From an uncultured Bacteroidales bacterium (GTDB lineage Bacteria > Bacteroidota > Bacteroidia > Bacteroidales > Bacteroidaceae): a stretch of 58,741 nucleotides of DNA. Positions within the stretch are counted from its first letter, which is position 1. The number at the start of each line of letters is the position of its first letter. The position numbers and the translations under genes were made by a program. Under the pieces are notes generated by a model. It was not told the origin of the DNA, made no database searches, and saw only the letters and a program-made list of their open reading frames with translations. This document shows, one piece after another, positions 16,899 through 25,253 of the stretch. The stretch is from assembly GCA_902775975.1 (NCBI GenBank), contig CACYOC010000023.1:1-58741 (forward strand). The letters are read 5' to 3'.

Positions 16899-19469
16899 AT
16901 GATTTATCCAAACAACTACGAACAAAAGATAGGTTTTGACGAGATACGACGCCTATTGAAGGATCATTGTCAGAGCTCGCTGGGGCGTGAGAAGGTGGAC
17001 GAAATGGCGTTCACCGACAACTGTGACACAGTGAACGAATGGATGCAGCAGGTGCGCGAGTTCCGCCGATTGCTGCAGGACACCGAGAAGCCTGAAATGA
17101 ACTACTTTTTCGACGTGCGCGAGTCGGTGGCTCGCATTCGATTGGAGAATACACATTTAGAAGAAGATGAGCTTTGGGACTTGCGACGCTCCTTAGAGAC
17201 CATCAGCATCATCGTCAGCTTTCTCAACAGGGGTGACGAATATGAATACCCTGCCCTACAGCGGCTGACAGAGGACGTAATGACGTTCCCCGCGATGATG
17301 CGACGAATTGACTCCATCCTGGACAAGTTCGGAAAAATCAAGGACTCGGCGTCGATGGTGCTGGCGGGCATCCGTCACGATAAGGAGCAGACGGCAGGAG
17401 CCATCTCACGAACACTTTACACCATTCTGCATACCGCCCAGCGCGACGGTTTGGTGGCTCAGGACGCTGCACCGACGATGCGCGACGGCCGACTGATGAT
17501 TCCTGTGGCACCAGGACTGAAACGCAAAATCAACGGTATCGTTCACGACGAGTCGGCAACGGGCAAGACGGTATTCATCGAGCCTGCCGAAGTAGTGGAG
17601 GCCAACAATAAGGTGCGCGAACTGGAGGCTGCCGAGCGCAGGGAGATTATCCGCATCCTGACGGTGTTCAGCGACGAGCTGCGTCCTCATGTGCAAGAGG
17701 TGCTCGACAGCTACCGTTTCTTAGCAGAGATAGACCTGATACATGCCAAGGCAGATATGGCCGAGCAGATGCAAGCCTTCGAACCGCAGGTGAAGGCGGA
17801 GCCCACGATGGACTGGATTCGTGCCATACATCCCCTACTCCAACGGTCGCTCCAGAAACAGGATAAAAAGGTCGTTCCGCTAGACATTCGCCTTGAGGGC
17901 GGAAGTAAGACGGAAGAAGGAAGAAGTAAGACTTTAGGACGGTTGTTGATCATCAGCGGTCCTAACGCCGGTGGAAAGTCGGTATGCCTGAAGACGGTAG
18001 GACTGCTGCAATACATGGTACAGTGCGGACTGTCGATACCCATCGGCGACCACTCGACGGTAGGAATCTTCCAGAACATCATGATAGACATCGGTGACGA
18101 GCAGTCCATTGCCGACGACCTCTCGACGTACTCCAGTCACCTGCTAAACATGAAGAACATGATGCGCTATGCCAACGCTCGCACTCTGCTGCTCATCGAC
18201 GAGTTTGGAGGCGGTACGGAACCCGCTATCGGCGGAGCCATTGCCGAGGCGGTGCTGAAGCAGTTCTGGAAGAAGCAGGCCTTTGGCGTCATCACCACGC
18301 ACTATCAGAACCTGAAACACTTTGCCGAAGACCATCCCGGAGTGGTAAACGGAGCGATGCTCTACGACCGCCATCAGATGCAGGCACTCTTCCAACTGTC
18401 AATAGGTCAGCCTGGCTCGTCGTTCGCCATCGAGATAGCCCGCAAGACGGGTATCCCGGAGGAAGTCATCAACGACGCCTCAGAGATAGTGGGATCGGAA
18501 TATATACAGAGCGATAAATACCTGCAGGACATTGTCCGCGACAAGCGCTACTGGGAGGGTAAGCGACAGACCATCCACCAGCACGAGAAACGGTTGGAAG
18601 CTACCGGCGAGCGCCTCGACGCCAGCCTCGAAGAGATAGAACGCGAGCGTCGTGCCATCCTGAACCGTGCAAAGAAGCAGGCAGAGGAACTCTTGGCAGA
18701 AGCCAACAAGAAGATAGAGAACACCATCCGCGAAATCCGTGAGGCACAAGCGGAGAAGGAGCGGACACGTATTGTCCGTGAAGAACTGCAGGAGTTCCGT
18801 GAACAGGTGGTCAGCGACGACACCCGTGGGCTGATGAGCGAGGAAGACTTCGAGAAGAAGCTGCGCCAGATGGAGGAGCGCAAAGCCCGTAAGGCCAAGC
18901 GGAAACAAGAGAAAGAAGAAGGTCAGAAGGCCACCGCTGAGAAGATGAAGAACAACCTCTCACCGCTCACCTCTCGACACGCACCTCTACAGCCCGGCGA
19001 CAGCGTTCGCATCAAAGGCACTAGCAGCGTGGGCGAGATAGAGAGCATCCAGGGTAAGCAGGCTACTGTCATCTTCGGAGGGCTACGCAGCAAGGTGAAA
19101 GTAGAACAGTTGGAAAGGGCAACCTCCCCCAGCCCATCCCAAGGCGGAACCGTCGATAAGCATGCGCATCTGGCTATACAGACATCGAAGATGACACGCT
19201 CCACGATAGAAGATCACCGACAGAACTTCCATCAAGACCTGGACGTTCGCGGCATGCGAGGTGACGAGGCCATCGACGCCGTGATGCACTTCATCGACGA
19301 TGCTATCCTGATAGGCATGTCGAAGGTGCGCATCCTGCACGGCACTGGGTCTGGAATTCTGCGTCAGCTCATACGCCAATACCTGAATACGGTGCCTAAC
19401 GTCGTTCGTGCCAAAGACGAGCACGTGCAGTTCGGTGGAGCGGGAATCACGGTAGTAGAACTAGGATAG
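16899..19469 (+). CDS. mutS2: MutS2-family ATPase/nuclease with Smr domain
   Basis: 856-aa cytoplasmic protein. The N-terminal core and lever helices are followed by the MutS-type ATPase (Walker A GPNAGGKS near 353-360, Walker B LLLIDEFGGGTEP), a long charged coiled coil (about 530-680), a KOW-like segment (LQPGDSVRIKGTSSVGEI), and a C-terminal Smr nuclease domain (LDVRGMRGDEA, HGTGSGILR). Family members resolve or suppress recombination intermediates, and some act on collided ribosomes. Between KOW and Smr lies a short Pro/Ser/Gly peptide (TSPSPSQGG) encoded by a degenerate copy of the G-rich palindromic repeat found elsewhere in this window. Confidence 0.95.
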   Translation: MIYPNNYEQKIGFDEIRRLLKDHCQSSLGREKVDEMAFTDNCDTVNEWMQQVREFRRLLQDTEKPEMNYFFDVRESVARIRLENTHLEEDELWDLRRSLETISIIVSFLNRGDEYEYPALQRLTEDVMTFPAMMRRIDSILDKFGKIKDSASMVLAGIRHDKEQTAGAISRTLYTILHTAQRDGLVAQDAAPTMRDGRLMIPVAPGLKRKINGIVHDESATGKTVFIEPAEVVEANNKVRELEAAERREIIRILTVFSDELRPHVQEVLDSYRFLAEIDLIHAKADMAEQMQAFEPQVKAEPTMDWIRAIHPLLQRSLQKQDKKVVPLDIRLEGGSKTEEGRSKTLGRLLIISGPNAGGKSVCLKTVGLLQYMVQCGLSIPIGDHSTVGIFQNIMIDIGDEQSIADDLSTYSSHLLNMKNMMRYANARTLLLIDEFGGGTEPAIGGAIAEAVLKQFWKKQAFGVITTHYQNLKHFAEDHPGVVNGAMLYDRHQMQALFQLSIGQPGSSFAIEIARKTGIPEEVINDASEIVGSEYIQSDKYLQDIVRDKRYWEGKRQTIHQHEKRLEATGERLDASLEEIERERRAILNRAKKQAEELLAEANKKIENTIREIREAQAEKERTRIVREELQEFREQVVSDDTRGLMSEEDFEKKLRQMEERKARKAKRKQEKEEGQKATAEKMKNNLSPLTSRHAPLQPGDSVRIKGTSSVGEIESIQGKQATVIFGGLRSKVKVEQLERATSPSPSQGGTVDKHAHLAIQTSKMTRSTIEDHRQNFHQDLDVRGMRGDEAIDAVMHFIDDAILIGMSKVRILHGTGSGILRQLIRQYLNTVPNVVRAKDEHVQFGGAGITVVELG
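19121..19147 (-). repeat. G-rich palindromic element, copy 1, degenerate, inside mutS2
   Basis: Plus strand reads CCTCCCCCAGCCCATCCC then AAGGCGG, the complement of the element seen at 50213 and 52349. It is the only in-gene copy in antisense orientation to its host gene. It keeps the mutS2 frame open. Confidence 0.55.
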
Positions 19470-19471
19470 AT

Positions 19472-19506
19472 AAATAAAAGGATAGCGTTTCGCTATCCTT
19501 TTATTT
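19472..19506. terminator. Terminator after mutS2, before tRNA-Thr
   Basis: Perfect 16-bp stem (AAATAAAAGGATAGCG and its complement) with a TTT loop and flanking A/T runs. It works for mutS2 on the plus strand and for the SRP RNA/tRNA-Thr transcript on the minus strand. Confidence 0.9.
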
Positions 19507-19507
19507 G

Positions 19508-19581
19508 AGCCTCTTGTCGGATTCGAACCAACGACCCCGAGATTACAAATCACGTGCTCTGGCCAACTGAGCTAAAGAGGC
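19508..19581 (-). tRNA. tRNA-Thr (anticodon UGU)
   Basis: 74-nt tRNA. Acceptor GCCTCTT/AAGAGGC with discriminator T, D arm AGCTCAGTTGGCCAGAGC, anticodon loop TTTGTAA, T arm with GGTTCGAATCC. The anticodon stem has one T-T mismatch. CCA is not encoded. It begins right after the SRP RNA 3' end, so both probably come from one transcript. Confidence 0.93.
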
Positions 19582-19583
19582 GG

Positions 19584-19690
19584 GTGGGCAGCGATCTACA
19601 TCGCGCCGCTACAACCAAGTACCCTTGCTATGTTCCCATCCTGGGGGATTCCGAGGGAGCTGGCCGTATAGGACTGCCCGTATGAAATCG
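19584..19690 (-). ncRNA. ffs: Signal recognition particle RNA, small bacterial (4.5S) type
   Basis: On the minus strand the 5' end GGGCAG pairs with the 3' end CTGCCC (19674-19679 with 19586-19591), closing a long hairpin. The apical domain holds the conserved internal loops in the form CCAGGATGGGAACATAGCAA, equivalent to the GGAA-tetraloop side and AGCA motif of 4.5S RNA, and the GATGTAGATCGC stretch corresponds to the GGGATGTAGCTGG region of E. coli. The RNA binds Ffh in co-translational targeting. Exact ends are inferred from the stem and from the -7 box at 19694. Confidence 0.85.
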
Positions 19691-19693
19691 GGT

Positions 19694-19702
19694 GCAAAGG
19701 TA
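19694..19702 (-). promoter_or_regulatory. ffs: -7 box of the SRP RNA/tRNA-Thr transcript
   Basis: Minus-strand TACCTTTGC ending four bases before the predicted SRP RNA 5' end. Confidence 0.65.
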
Positions 19703-19742
19703 CGACTTTTTTTAATAATACGCAAATGATTGCAAAAAAAAT

Positions 19743-19774
19743 TTTGCCTATTGACAAAATATGCGTACCTTTGC
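19743..19774 (+). promoter_or_regulatory. Promoter of the GT2-DUF6452-DUF6048 operon
   Basis: TTTTG at 19743, an 18-bp spacer, then TACCTTTGC at 19766-19774. The leader is about 40 nt and A/T-rich. Confidence 0.65.
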
Positions 19775-19818
19775 ACCCATAAAATATAATAATATAAAAA
19801 TAGTACTAATAGGAAATC

Positions 19819-20787
19819 ATGCTTGACATATCAGTAGTTATACCCCTTTACAACGAAGACGAGTCGATTCCTGAACTCTACGCCTGGATAGAGCGTGTGA
19901 TGCAGGAACACCACTTCTCGTTCGAAGTTATCTTTGTCAATGACGGCTCTACAGACCGCTCGTGGGACGTCATCACAGAACTGGCACAGAAGTCGGAACA
20001 CGTGCGCGGCATCAAGTTCCGCCGCAACTACGGCAAGTCGCCGGCACTCTACTGCGGATTCAAGCAGGCTCAGGGCAACGTGGTCATCACCATGGATGCC
20101 GACCTGCAAGACTCGCCCGACGAGATTCCAGAACTGTACCGCATGATTACCGAAGAGCACTACGACCTGGTCAGCGGATACAAGCAGAAACGCCACGACC
20201 CGCTGTCGAAGACGCTGCCCACGAAACTCTTCAACGCTACGGCACGCAAGGTCAGCGGCATCAAGAACCTGCACGACTTCAACTGCGGTCTGAAGGCCTA
20301 CCGCCGTGACGTGGTGAAGAACATCGAAGTCTTTGGCGAGATGCACCGTTTCATCCCCTATCTGGCAAAGAATGCAGGTTTCGACAAGATTGGCGAGAAG
20401 GTGGTACACCACCAGAAGCGCCAGTACGGCAAGTCGAAGTTCATGGGTTGGAACCGCTTCGTCAACGGCTATCTCGACCTGATGACGCTGTGGTTCTTAG
20501 GAACCTTCGGCAAGAAGCCCATGCACGTCTTCGGCTTCTTGGGCACCATCGTGTTCATCATCGGTTTTCTGGCAGCCCTGTTCTTAGGCATTGACAAGGC
20601 GTGGGCGCTGTATAACAACATTCCCATGCGACTGGTCACCGACTCTCCCTACTTCTACATTGCACTGACCATGATGATGATTGGTACGCAACTGTTCCTC
20701 GCAGGATTCCTTGGCGACCTCATCAGCCGCAACAGTGCCGGACGCAACGACTATCAGATAGAAAGCACCATCAAATGCGAAGAGTAG
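19819..20787 (+). CDS. Membrane-anchored family 2 glycosyltransferase (polyprenyl-phosphate type)
   Basis: 322-aa enzyme. A GT-A domain (about 1-220) shows VVIPLYNEDESI, NDGSTDRSW and the metal-binding MDADLQDSPDE. Two membrane helices lie at about 230-255 and 280-302. This layout matches GtrB/DPM1-like transferases that load a sugar on undecaprenyl phosphate at the inner membrane. The sugar cannot be predicted. The stop region overlaps the next gene by 13 bp. Confidence 0.92.
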   Translation: MLDISVVIPLYNEDESIPELYAWIERVMQEHHFSFEVIFVNDGSTDRSWDVITELAQKSEHVRGIKFRRNYGKSPALYCGFKQAQGNVVITMDADLQDSPDEIPELYRMITEEHYDLVSGYKQKRHDPLSKTLPTKLFNATARKVSGIKNLHDFNCGLKAYRRDVVKNIEVFGEMHRFIPYLAKNAGFDKIGEKVVHHQKRQYGKSKFMGWNRFVNGYLDLMTLWFLGTFGKKPMHVFGFLGTIVFIIGFLAALFLGIDKAWALYNNIPMRLVTDSPYFYIALTMMMIGTQLFLAGFLGDLISRNSAGRNDYQIESTIKCEE

Positions 20788-21281
20788 CTATTGTCATATT
20801 GTCAACCCTGCTGATGGCTGCCTGTACCAGCATCGACTGTCCGCTCAGCAACACAGTGAGTGCCGTCTATCAGCTTCAGACGCCCAGCGGCGCCCCTGAC
20901 ACGCTGAAGATTGACACCATGTGGGTCTGGGCAGAGCGAGCCAACGGAACGGACACGCTGCTCGTCAACCGCCTGTGTGGCACCAACGCCACCAAGGTGA
21001 GCATCCCCATGAGCTATATGCAGGAGTTTGACAACATCCATATAGAGATTCGCGACACCAATGTCCACACCAGCCAAAACATCTGGGTGGACGACATCTG
21101 CATACAGAAAGAGAACTACCCACACTTCGAGAGTGTTGACTGCAAGGCGATGTACTACCACCGTCTGAAGTCCGTCACCACCACGAACAACATCATCGAC
21201 ACACTCATCATCAATAAGACTGAAGTTACCAATGACGCATCGACAGCTCACTTCTTGCTTCGCCTCAAGGCTCGCCGTTAG
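20775..21281 (+). CDS. DUF6452-family lipoprotein
   Basis: 168-aa protein with a lipobox LMAAC (Cys17) followed by TSIDCPLSN. The family is known only from Bacteroidetes and its function is unknown. It overlaps the GT2 gene by 13 bp and the DUF6048 gene by 50 bp, so the three are tightly coupled. The DUF6452/DUF6048 pairing behind a GT2 gene is, as I recall, common in this order of bacteria, which suggests a shared envelope role. Confidence 0.8.
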   Translation: MRRVAIVILSTLLMAACTSIDCPLSNTVSAVYQLQTPSGAPDTLKIDTMWVWAERANGTDTLLVNRLCGTNATKVSIPMSYMQEFDNIHIEIRDTNVHTSQNIWVDDICIQKENYPHFESVDCKAMYYHRLKSVTTTNNIIDTLIINKTEVTNDASTAHFLLRLKARR

Positions 21282-21924
21282 TTTGCTGCTATGCCTGCTG
21301 GCGTTTTCGACAGCCAGCGGACAGAAGCTGTTCAAACTGGAGAAGGACTCCATACCCTTCTTCCGTGGCTTTGCCGTGTCGTTCGACTTGGTGGGTCCTG
21401 CCATGATGATATTCAGCGACCACGGCGAGTATGAGGGAGCCCTGCGCATCAACCTGCACGATCAGTGGTTTCCTGTCTTCGAGATGGGTATCGGTCGTGC
21501 CAACCACAAGGACGACGAGGTGACCCATCTGAGCTATAAGACCACCGCCCCCTACTTCCGAGTGGGCATGGACTGGAACGTCATGAAGAACAAGCATCTG
21601 CCGAACCGCATCTTTGCCGGTTTCCGCTACGCCTTCACGGTCTTCAATGCCGACATTACGCATAAGACACAGCCCGATCCCATCTATCAATCGACGTCGG
21701 GATTCTCCGTAGAGGGCATGCACTGCTCGCAACACTGGCTGGAGCTCGTCTTTGGCATCGACGCTCAAATCTACGGTCCCATGCACTTAGGATGGAACAT
21801 CCGCTATCTGCGACGGCTTGCCCACAAGGAGGGTGAACTGGGACACGCGTGGTACGTGCCGGGCTTCGGCATCAACGATCCCGATAACTTCAATGCCAAC
21901 TTCAACGTCATCATTGACATCTGA
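21232..21924 (+). CDS. DUF6048-family outer-membrane beta-barrel-like protein
   Basis: 230-aa protein with a signal peptide (about 1-30, ending SGQ). The body alternates hydrophobic and polar residues with many aromatic strand ends (FRGFAVSFDLVG, WFPVFEMGIG, YFRVGMDW) and ends NFNVIIDI, as in small outer-membrane barrels. The start overlaps the DUF6452 gene by 50 bp but is needed to keep the signal peptide. Function unknown. Confidence 0.8.
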   Translation: MTHRQLTSCFASRLAVSLLLCLLAFSTASGQKLFKLEKDSIPFFRGFAVSFDLVGPAMMIFSDHGEYEGALRINLHDQWFPVFEMGIGRANHKDDEVTHLSYKTTAPYFRVGMDWNVMKNKHLPNRIFAGFRYAFTVFNADITHKTQPDPIYQSTSGFSVEGMHCSQHWLELVFGIDAQIYGPMHLGWNIRYLRRLAHKEGELGHAWYVPGFGINDPDNFNANFNVIIDI

Positions 21925-21971
21925 AAACCTTTCACTACTATTATATTTACTAACATTCCGAAACAAAGAAA

Positions 21972-23027
21972 ATGGACAACATACGCAAGAAACGCCTCCT
22001 TTGGCAACTACCCTTCCTCACCCTGCTCATCGTGGGCACGGTACTCATCATCCGACAACAGCAGTCCATGCCCTACCGACACTGTTCTGGCACCATCTTC
22101 GGTACCTTCTATAACATCACTTACCAGTACGATGAGGATTTGCAGGAGTTGCTCGTCAGCAGAATGCAGCAGGTGGACAGTGCCTTGTCAATGTTCAACG
22201 AACAGAGCATCGTCTCGCACGTCAACCAAGGCAATGGCGACATCCCCGACAACGAGACAGGTCGCATGTTCCTCAACATCTTCAAGATGGGCATGGACAT
22301 CTCCCAGCAGACCGACGGAGCCTTCGACATGACGGTAGCCCCCTTGGTTAACGCATGGGGGTTCGGTTTTAAAAACGGACAGATGCCCGTTCCCCAGCAA
22401 GTGGATAGCATTCGCCAATTCGTAGGCTATCAGAAGATTACCTTCAAGCCCGCCACCACGAAGCAGTTGTTAGGCACCCTCGTCAAGAGCGACCCTCGCG
22501 TCATGCTCGACTGCTCAGCCATCGCCAAGGGCTATGGCGCCGACGTCGTGGCACAGGCACTCACGGAGAAAGGCATCAAGAACTTTCTGGTAGAGATTGG
22601 CGGCGAGGTGGTGACCCGAGGCATCAGCGAGAAACGTCTGCCCTGGAAAATTGGCGTCACCAAGCCTACCGACGACACACTGCATGTGGGTAACGAGTTG
22701 CAGACCGTGCTAAACATCACCGACAAAGCGATGGCTACCAGCGGCAACTATCGTAACTATTACTATAAGAACGGGCGCAAATATGCCCACACCATCGACC
22801 CTAAGACGGGCTACCCCGTACAGCACAACATCCTGTCGGCCACCGTCCTCTGCGACGAGTGTGCCCGTGCCGACGCCTTTGCCACCTCCTTCATGGTCAT
22901 GGGACTGGATGGTGCCAAGCGCATCCTTGCCAGCAATCCCGACCTCATGGCCTATCTCATCTACGACAACCATGGTAAGAACGGCGTATGGTTCTCGCCG
23001 TCGCTGAAGGACAAGATTGGAAAATAG
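21972..23027 (+). CDS. apbE: FAD:protein FMN transferase
   Basis: 351-aa ApbE family enzyme that attaches FMN to Thr/Ser of NQR/RNF-type redox proteins. An N-terminal membrane anchor (about 10-28) points the catalytic domain to the periplasm; no lipobox is seen. Family motifs include FDMTVAPLVNAWGFG, LDCSAIAKGYGAD, FLVEIGGEV and YAHTIDPKTGYPV, with the metal-binding region DAFATSFMVMG. A CRP-like regulator gene follows 20 bp later. Confidence 0.95.
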   Translation: MDNIRKKRLLWQLPFLTLLIVGTVLIIRQQQSMPYRHCSGTIFGTFYNITYQYDEDLQELLVSRMQQVDSALSMFNEQSIVSHVNQGNGDIPDNETGRMFLNIFKMGMDISQQTDGAFDMTVAPLVNAWGFGFKNGQMPVPQQVDSIRQFVGYQKITFKPATTKQLLGTLVKSDPRVMLDCSAIAKGYGADVVAQALTEKGIKNFLVEIGGEVVTRGISEKRLPWKIGVTKPTDDTLHVGNELQTVLNITDKAMATSGNYRNYYYKNGRKYAHTIDPKTGYPVQHNILSATVLCDECARADAFATSFMVMGLDGAKRILASNPDLMAYLIYDNHGKNGVWFSPSLKDKIGK

Positions 23028-23047
23028 ACACGCACGACCAATAACTT

Positions 23048-23710
23048 ATGGAGATATACGACCAGTTACTACGATTTCCCCTATTCCTGGGTATGAGCCA
23101 CGCCGACTTGATGGAGGTGGTGGGACACACCCGTCTGGGGTTTTCCAAACTGCCTGCAGGCAAGTGGCTGGTCAGGGAAGGCGAACCCTGCACACACCTC
23201 ATCTTCCTCACCCATGGCACCCTGCAGTGCGAGACCCAGAGTGCCGACCACTCCTGCCGAGTCGTCGAGCACCTGTCAGCTCCCTACACGCTGCAACCCG
23301 AACAGCTCTTCGGCCTGTCGCAACGCTACACGTCGAGCTACAAGACCAAGACGGTGTGCAACTTCATCAGCATCGAACGACAAGAGGTGCAACTGCTGAC
23401 CGAGACACAGTTGGTGTTTCGTCTGAACCTGCTGAACGCACTCTCCACCGAGACCCAGCGGCAACGGCAGAACAACTGGCGGGCAGCCCCCAAGACGCTG
23501 CGTGAGCGACTCGTTCGCTACTTCTTCTCGCGCTGTCTCTACCCTGCCGGAGCGAAGACATTCTTCGTGCTTATGCAGCAGATAGCCGACGACCTGAACG
23601 ACAGCCGACTGGACATCAGTCGAGCGCTGAACGAGATGGAGCGCGACCAACTGCTTACCCTGCACAGAGGACGCATAGAGATTGCCTCCATGGAGCGTTT
23701 GCTGATGTGA
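23048..23710 (+). CDS. Crp/Fnr-family transcriptional regulator
   Basis: 220-aa protein. An N-terminal cyclic-nucleotide-binding-like beta barrel (about 10-120) is joined by a long helix to a winged helix domain (DLNDSRLDISRALNEMERDQLLTL at about 182-205). There are no FNR-type cysteine clusters. The ligand is unknown; many Bacteroidetes members do not bind cAMP. It lies between apbE and nhaD, which suggests control of redox or sodium-linked functions. Confidence 0.88.
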   Translation: MEIYDQLLRFPLFLGMSHADLMEVVGHTRLGFSKLPAGKWLVREGEPCTHLIFLTHGTLQCETQSADHSCRVVEHLSAPYTLQPEQLFGLSQRYTSSYKTKTVCNFISIERQEVQLLTETQLVFRLNLLNALSTETQRQRQNNWRAAPKTLRERLVRYFFSRCLYPAGAKTFFVLMQQIADDLNDSRLDISRALNEMERDQLLTLHRGRIEIASMERLLM

Positions 23711-23774
23711 ACGAAGAAGGATAAAAAACGAAACGCTATACATTATAATATATTATTAAAACATTTTAAAAGAC

Positions 23775-25121
23775 ATGTCAACATTAACAATTTGCATCGT
23801 TACCGCATTCTGCATAGGCTATCTCTGCATAGCCTTAGAAGCCGTGACGAAAGTCAACAAGGCGGCTATCGCCCTGCTGATGTGTGTGGTTTGCTGGACA
23901 CTGCTCATGGTCGATCCTGCCAGTTTCTATCCTTCTATTGCCGCCAACGAGGTTATACACCACGTTGCCGAGGCCATCGAGCACCACTTGGGCGATGCTG
24001 CCGGTACGCTATTCTTCCTCATGGGTGCCATGACCATCGTCGAGATTGTCGACACCAACGGAGGCTTCAACTTCGTACGCGACTCGTTGAAGACCAGCTC
24101 TAAGCGCAAACTCATGTGGCGCATGGCGTTTATGACCTTCTTCCTGTCCGCTATCCTCGACAACCTCACCACCTCTATCGTCATGATTATGGTGCTGCGC
24201 AAGCTCGTACAGGACCACAACGACCGTCTCTGGTATGCCGCGCTCGTCGTCATCGCCGCTAACTCCGGTGGTGCCTTCTCGCCCATCGGCGACGTCACGA
24301 CCATCATGCTGTGGATCAAGGGCGTCATCACCACCCAGGGTGTGCTGACCGAAATCTTCATCCCCTCGCTCATCTCGATGATGATCCCTGCCGCCATTAT
24401 CAGCACACAGCTGAAGGGTCGCTTCGACAAGACACAGAACCTGCCTAAGAGCGATGCCAGCCAGTTCACCAAGGCCCAGCGCACCGCCATCTTCTGGCTC
24501 GGCGTCGGCGGTCTGGTCTTCGTTCCCATCTTCAAGACCATCACCCATCTGCCTCCGTTCATGGGCATCCTGCTCGTGCTGGGCGTGCTGTGGACCGTTA
24601 CGGAAATCTTCCACCACAACACCGACGAGAACGACACCATGGCCAAGCGTGTCTCTGACATCATGACCAAGATTGACCTCTCAACCATCATGTTCTTCCT
24701 CGGCATCCTCATGGCTGTTGCCGTGCTGTCTGAGGTTGGCGTACTCATTGCCATGGGTCAGGGTCTGAACGAAATCTTCCAGGGCAACCACTACCTCGTC
24801 ACCGGTATCATTGGCGTGCTCTCCAGCATCGTTGACAACGTGCCCCTCGTAGCAGGCTGCATGGGTATGTATCCCGTGGACCCCGTTGCCGGTGCCGACA
24901 TGGCTGTCGACGGTGTCTTCTGGCAGCTGCTGGCCTACTGTGCTGGTGTCGGTGGTTCTATGCTCATCATCGGCTCTGCCGCCGGTGTCGTCGTCATGGG
25001 TCTGGAGAAGATTACCTTCGGCTGGTACATGAAGAAGATTTCGTGGATTGTCTTCGTAGGCTACATCTGTGGTATTCTGTACTACTGGTGCGAGAAGAAC
25101 GTGCTCGAGGGACTCTTCTAA
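23775..25121 (+). CDS. nhaD: Na+/H+ antiporter, NhaD type
   Basis: 448-aa inner-membrane protein with about 11-12 hydrophobic segments. NhaD-family stretches are present: ILDNLTTSIVMIMVLRKLV, IAANSGGAFSPIGDVTTIMLW and SSIVDNVPLVAG. It exports Na+ (or Li+) for protons. It starts 64 bp after the Crp/Fnr gene and ends before the hairpin repeats at 25147-25247, which separate it from the convergent kinase operon. Confidence 0.93.
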   Translation: MSTLTICIVTAFCIGYLCIALEAVTKVNKAAIALLMCVVCWTLLMVDPASFYPSIAANEVIHHVAEAIEHHLGDAAGTLFFLMGAMTIVEIVDTNGGFNFVRDSLKTSSKRKLMWRMAFMTFFLSAILDNLTTSIVMIMVLRKLVQDHNDRLWYAALVVIAANSGGAFSPIGDVTTIMLWIKGVITTQGVLTEIFIPSLISMMIPAAIISTQLKGRFDKTQNLPKSDASQFTKAQRTAIFWLGVGGLVFVPIFKTITHLPPFMGILLVLGVLWTVTEIFHHNTDENDTMAKRVSDIMTKIDLSTIMFFLGILMAVAVLSEVGVLIAMGQGLNEIFQGNHYLVTGIIGVLSSIVDNVPLVAGCMGMYPVDPVAGADMAVDGVFWQLLAYCAGVGGSMLIIGSAAGVVVMGLEKITFGWYMKKISWIVFVGYICGILYYWCEKNVLEGLF

Positions 25122-25146
25122 ACAGTGTTCCTGCACTACGCAAAAA

Positions 25147-25247
25147 ACAAAGTGCCGTTTTGCTTCATGCAAAGCGGCACTTTGTCGATGGTAAAGTTAC
25201 GTTTTGTCGCCGTTAAAGTGCCGTTTTGTTTCGTGCAAAACGGCACT
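25147..25247. repeat. Two hairpins of the AGTGCCGTTTTG repeat family, convergent terminator region
   Basis: Stem 1 (25147-25185) pairs ACAAAGTGCCGTTTTGC with its near-complement around a TTCAT loop. Stem 2 (25217-25247) pairs AGTGCCGTTTTG with CAAAACGGCACT. Between them a diverged unit (AAAGTTACGTTTTGTCG) keeps a 22-bp spacing. The same unit is repeated four times at 58506-58591. Here the hairpins may terminate nhaD and the kinase operon, although the T-runs are short. Confidence 0.8.
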
Positions 25248-25253
25248 GCGTTT

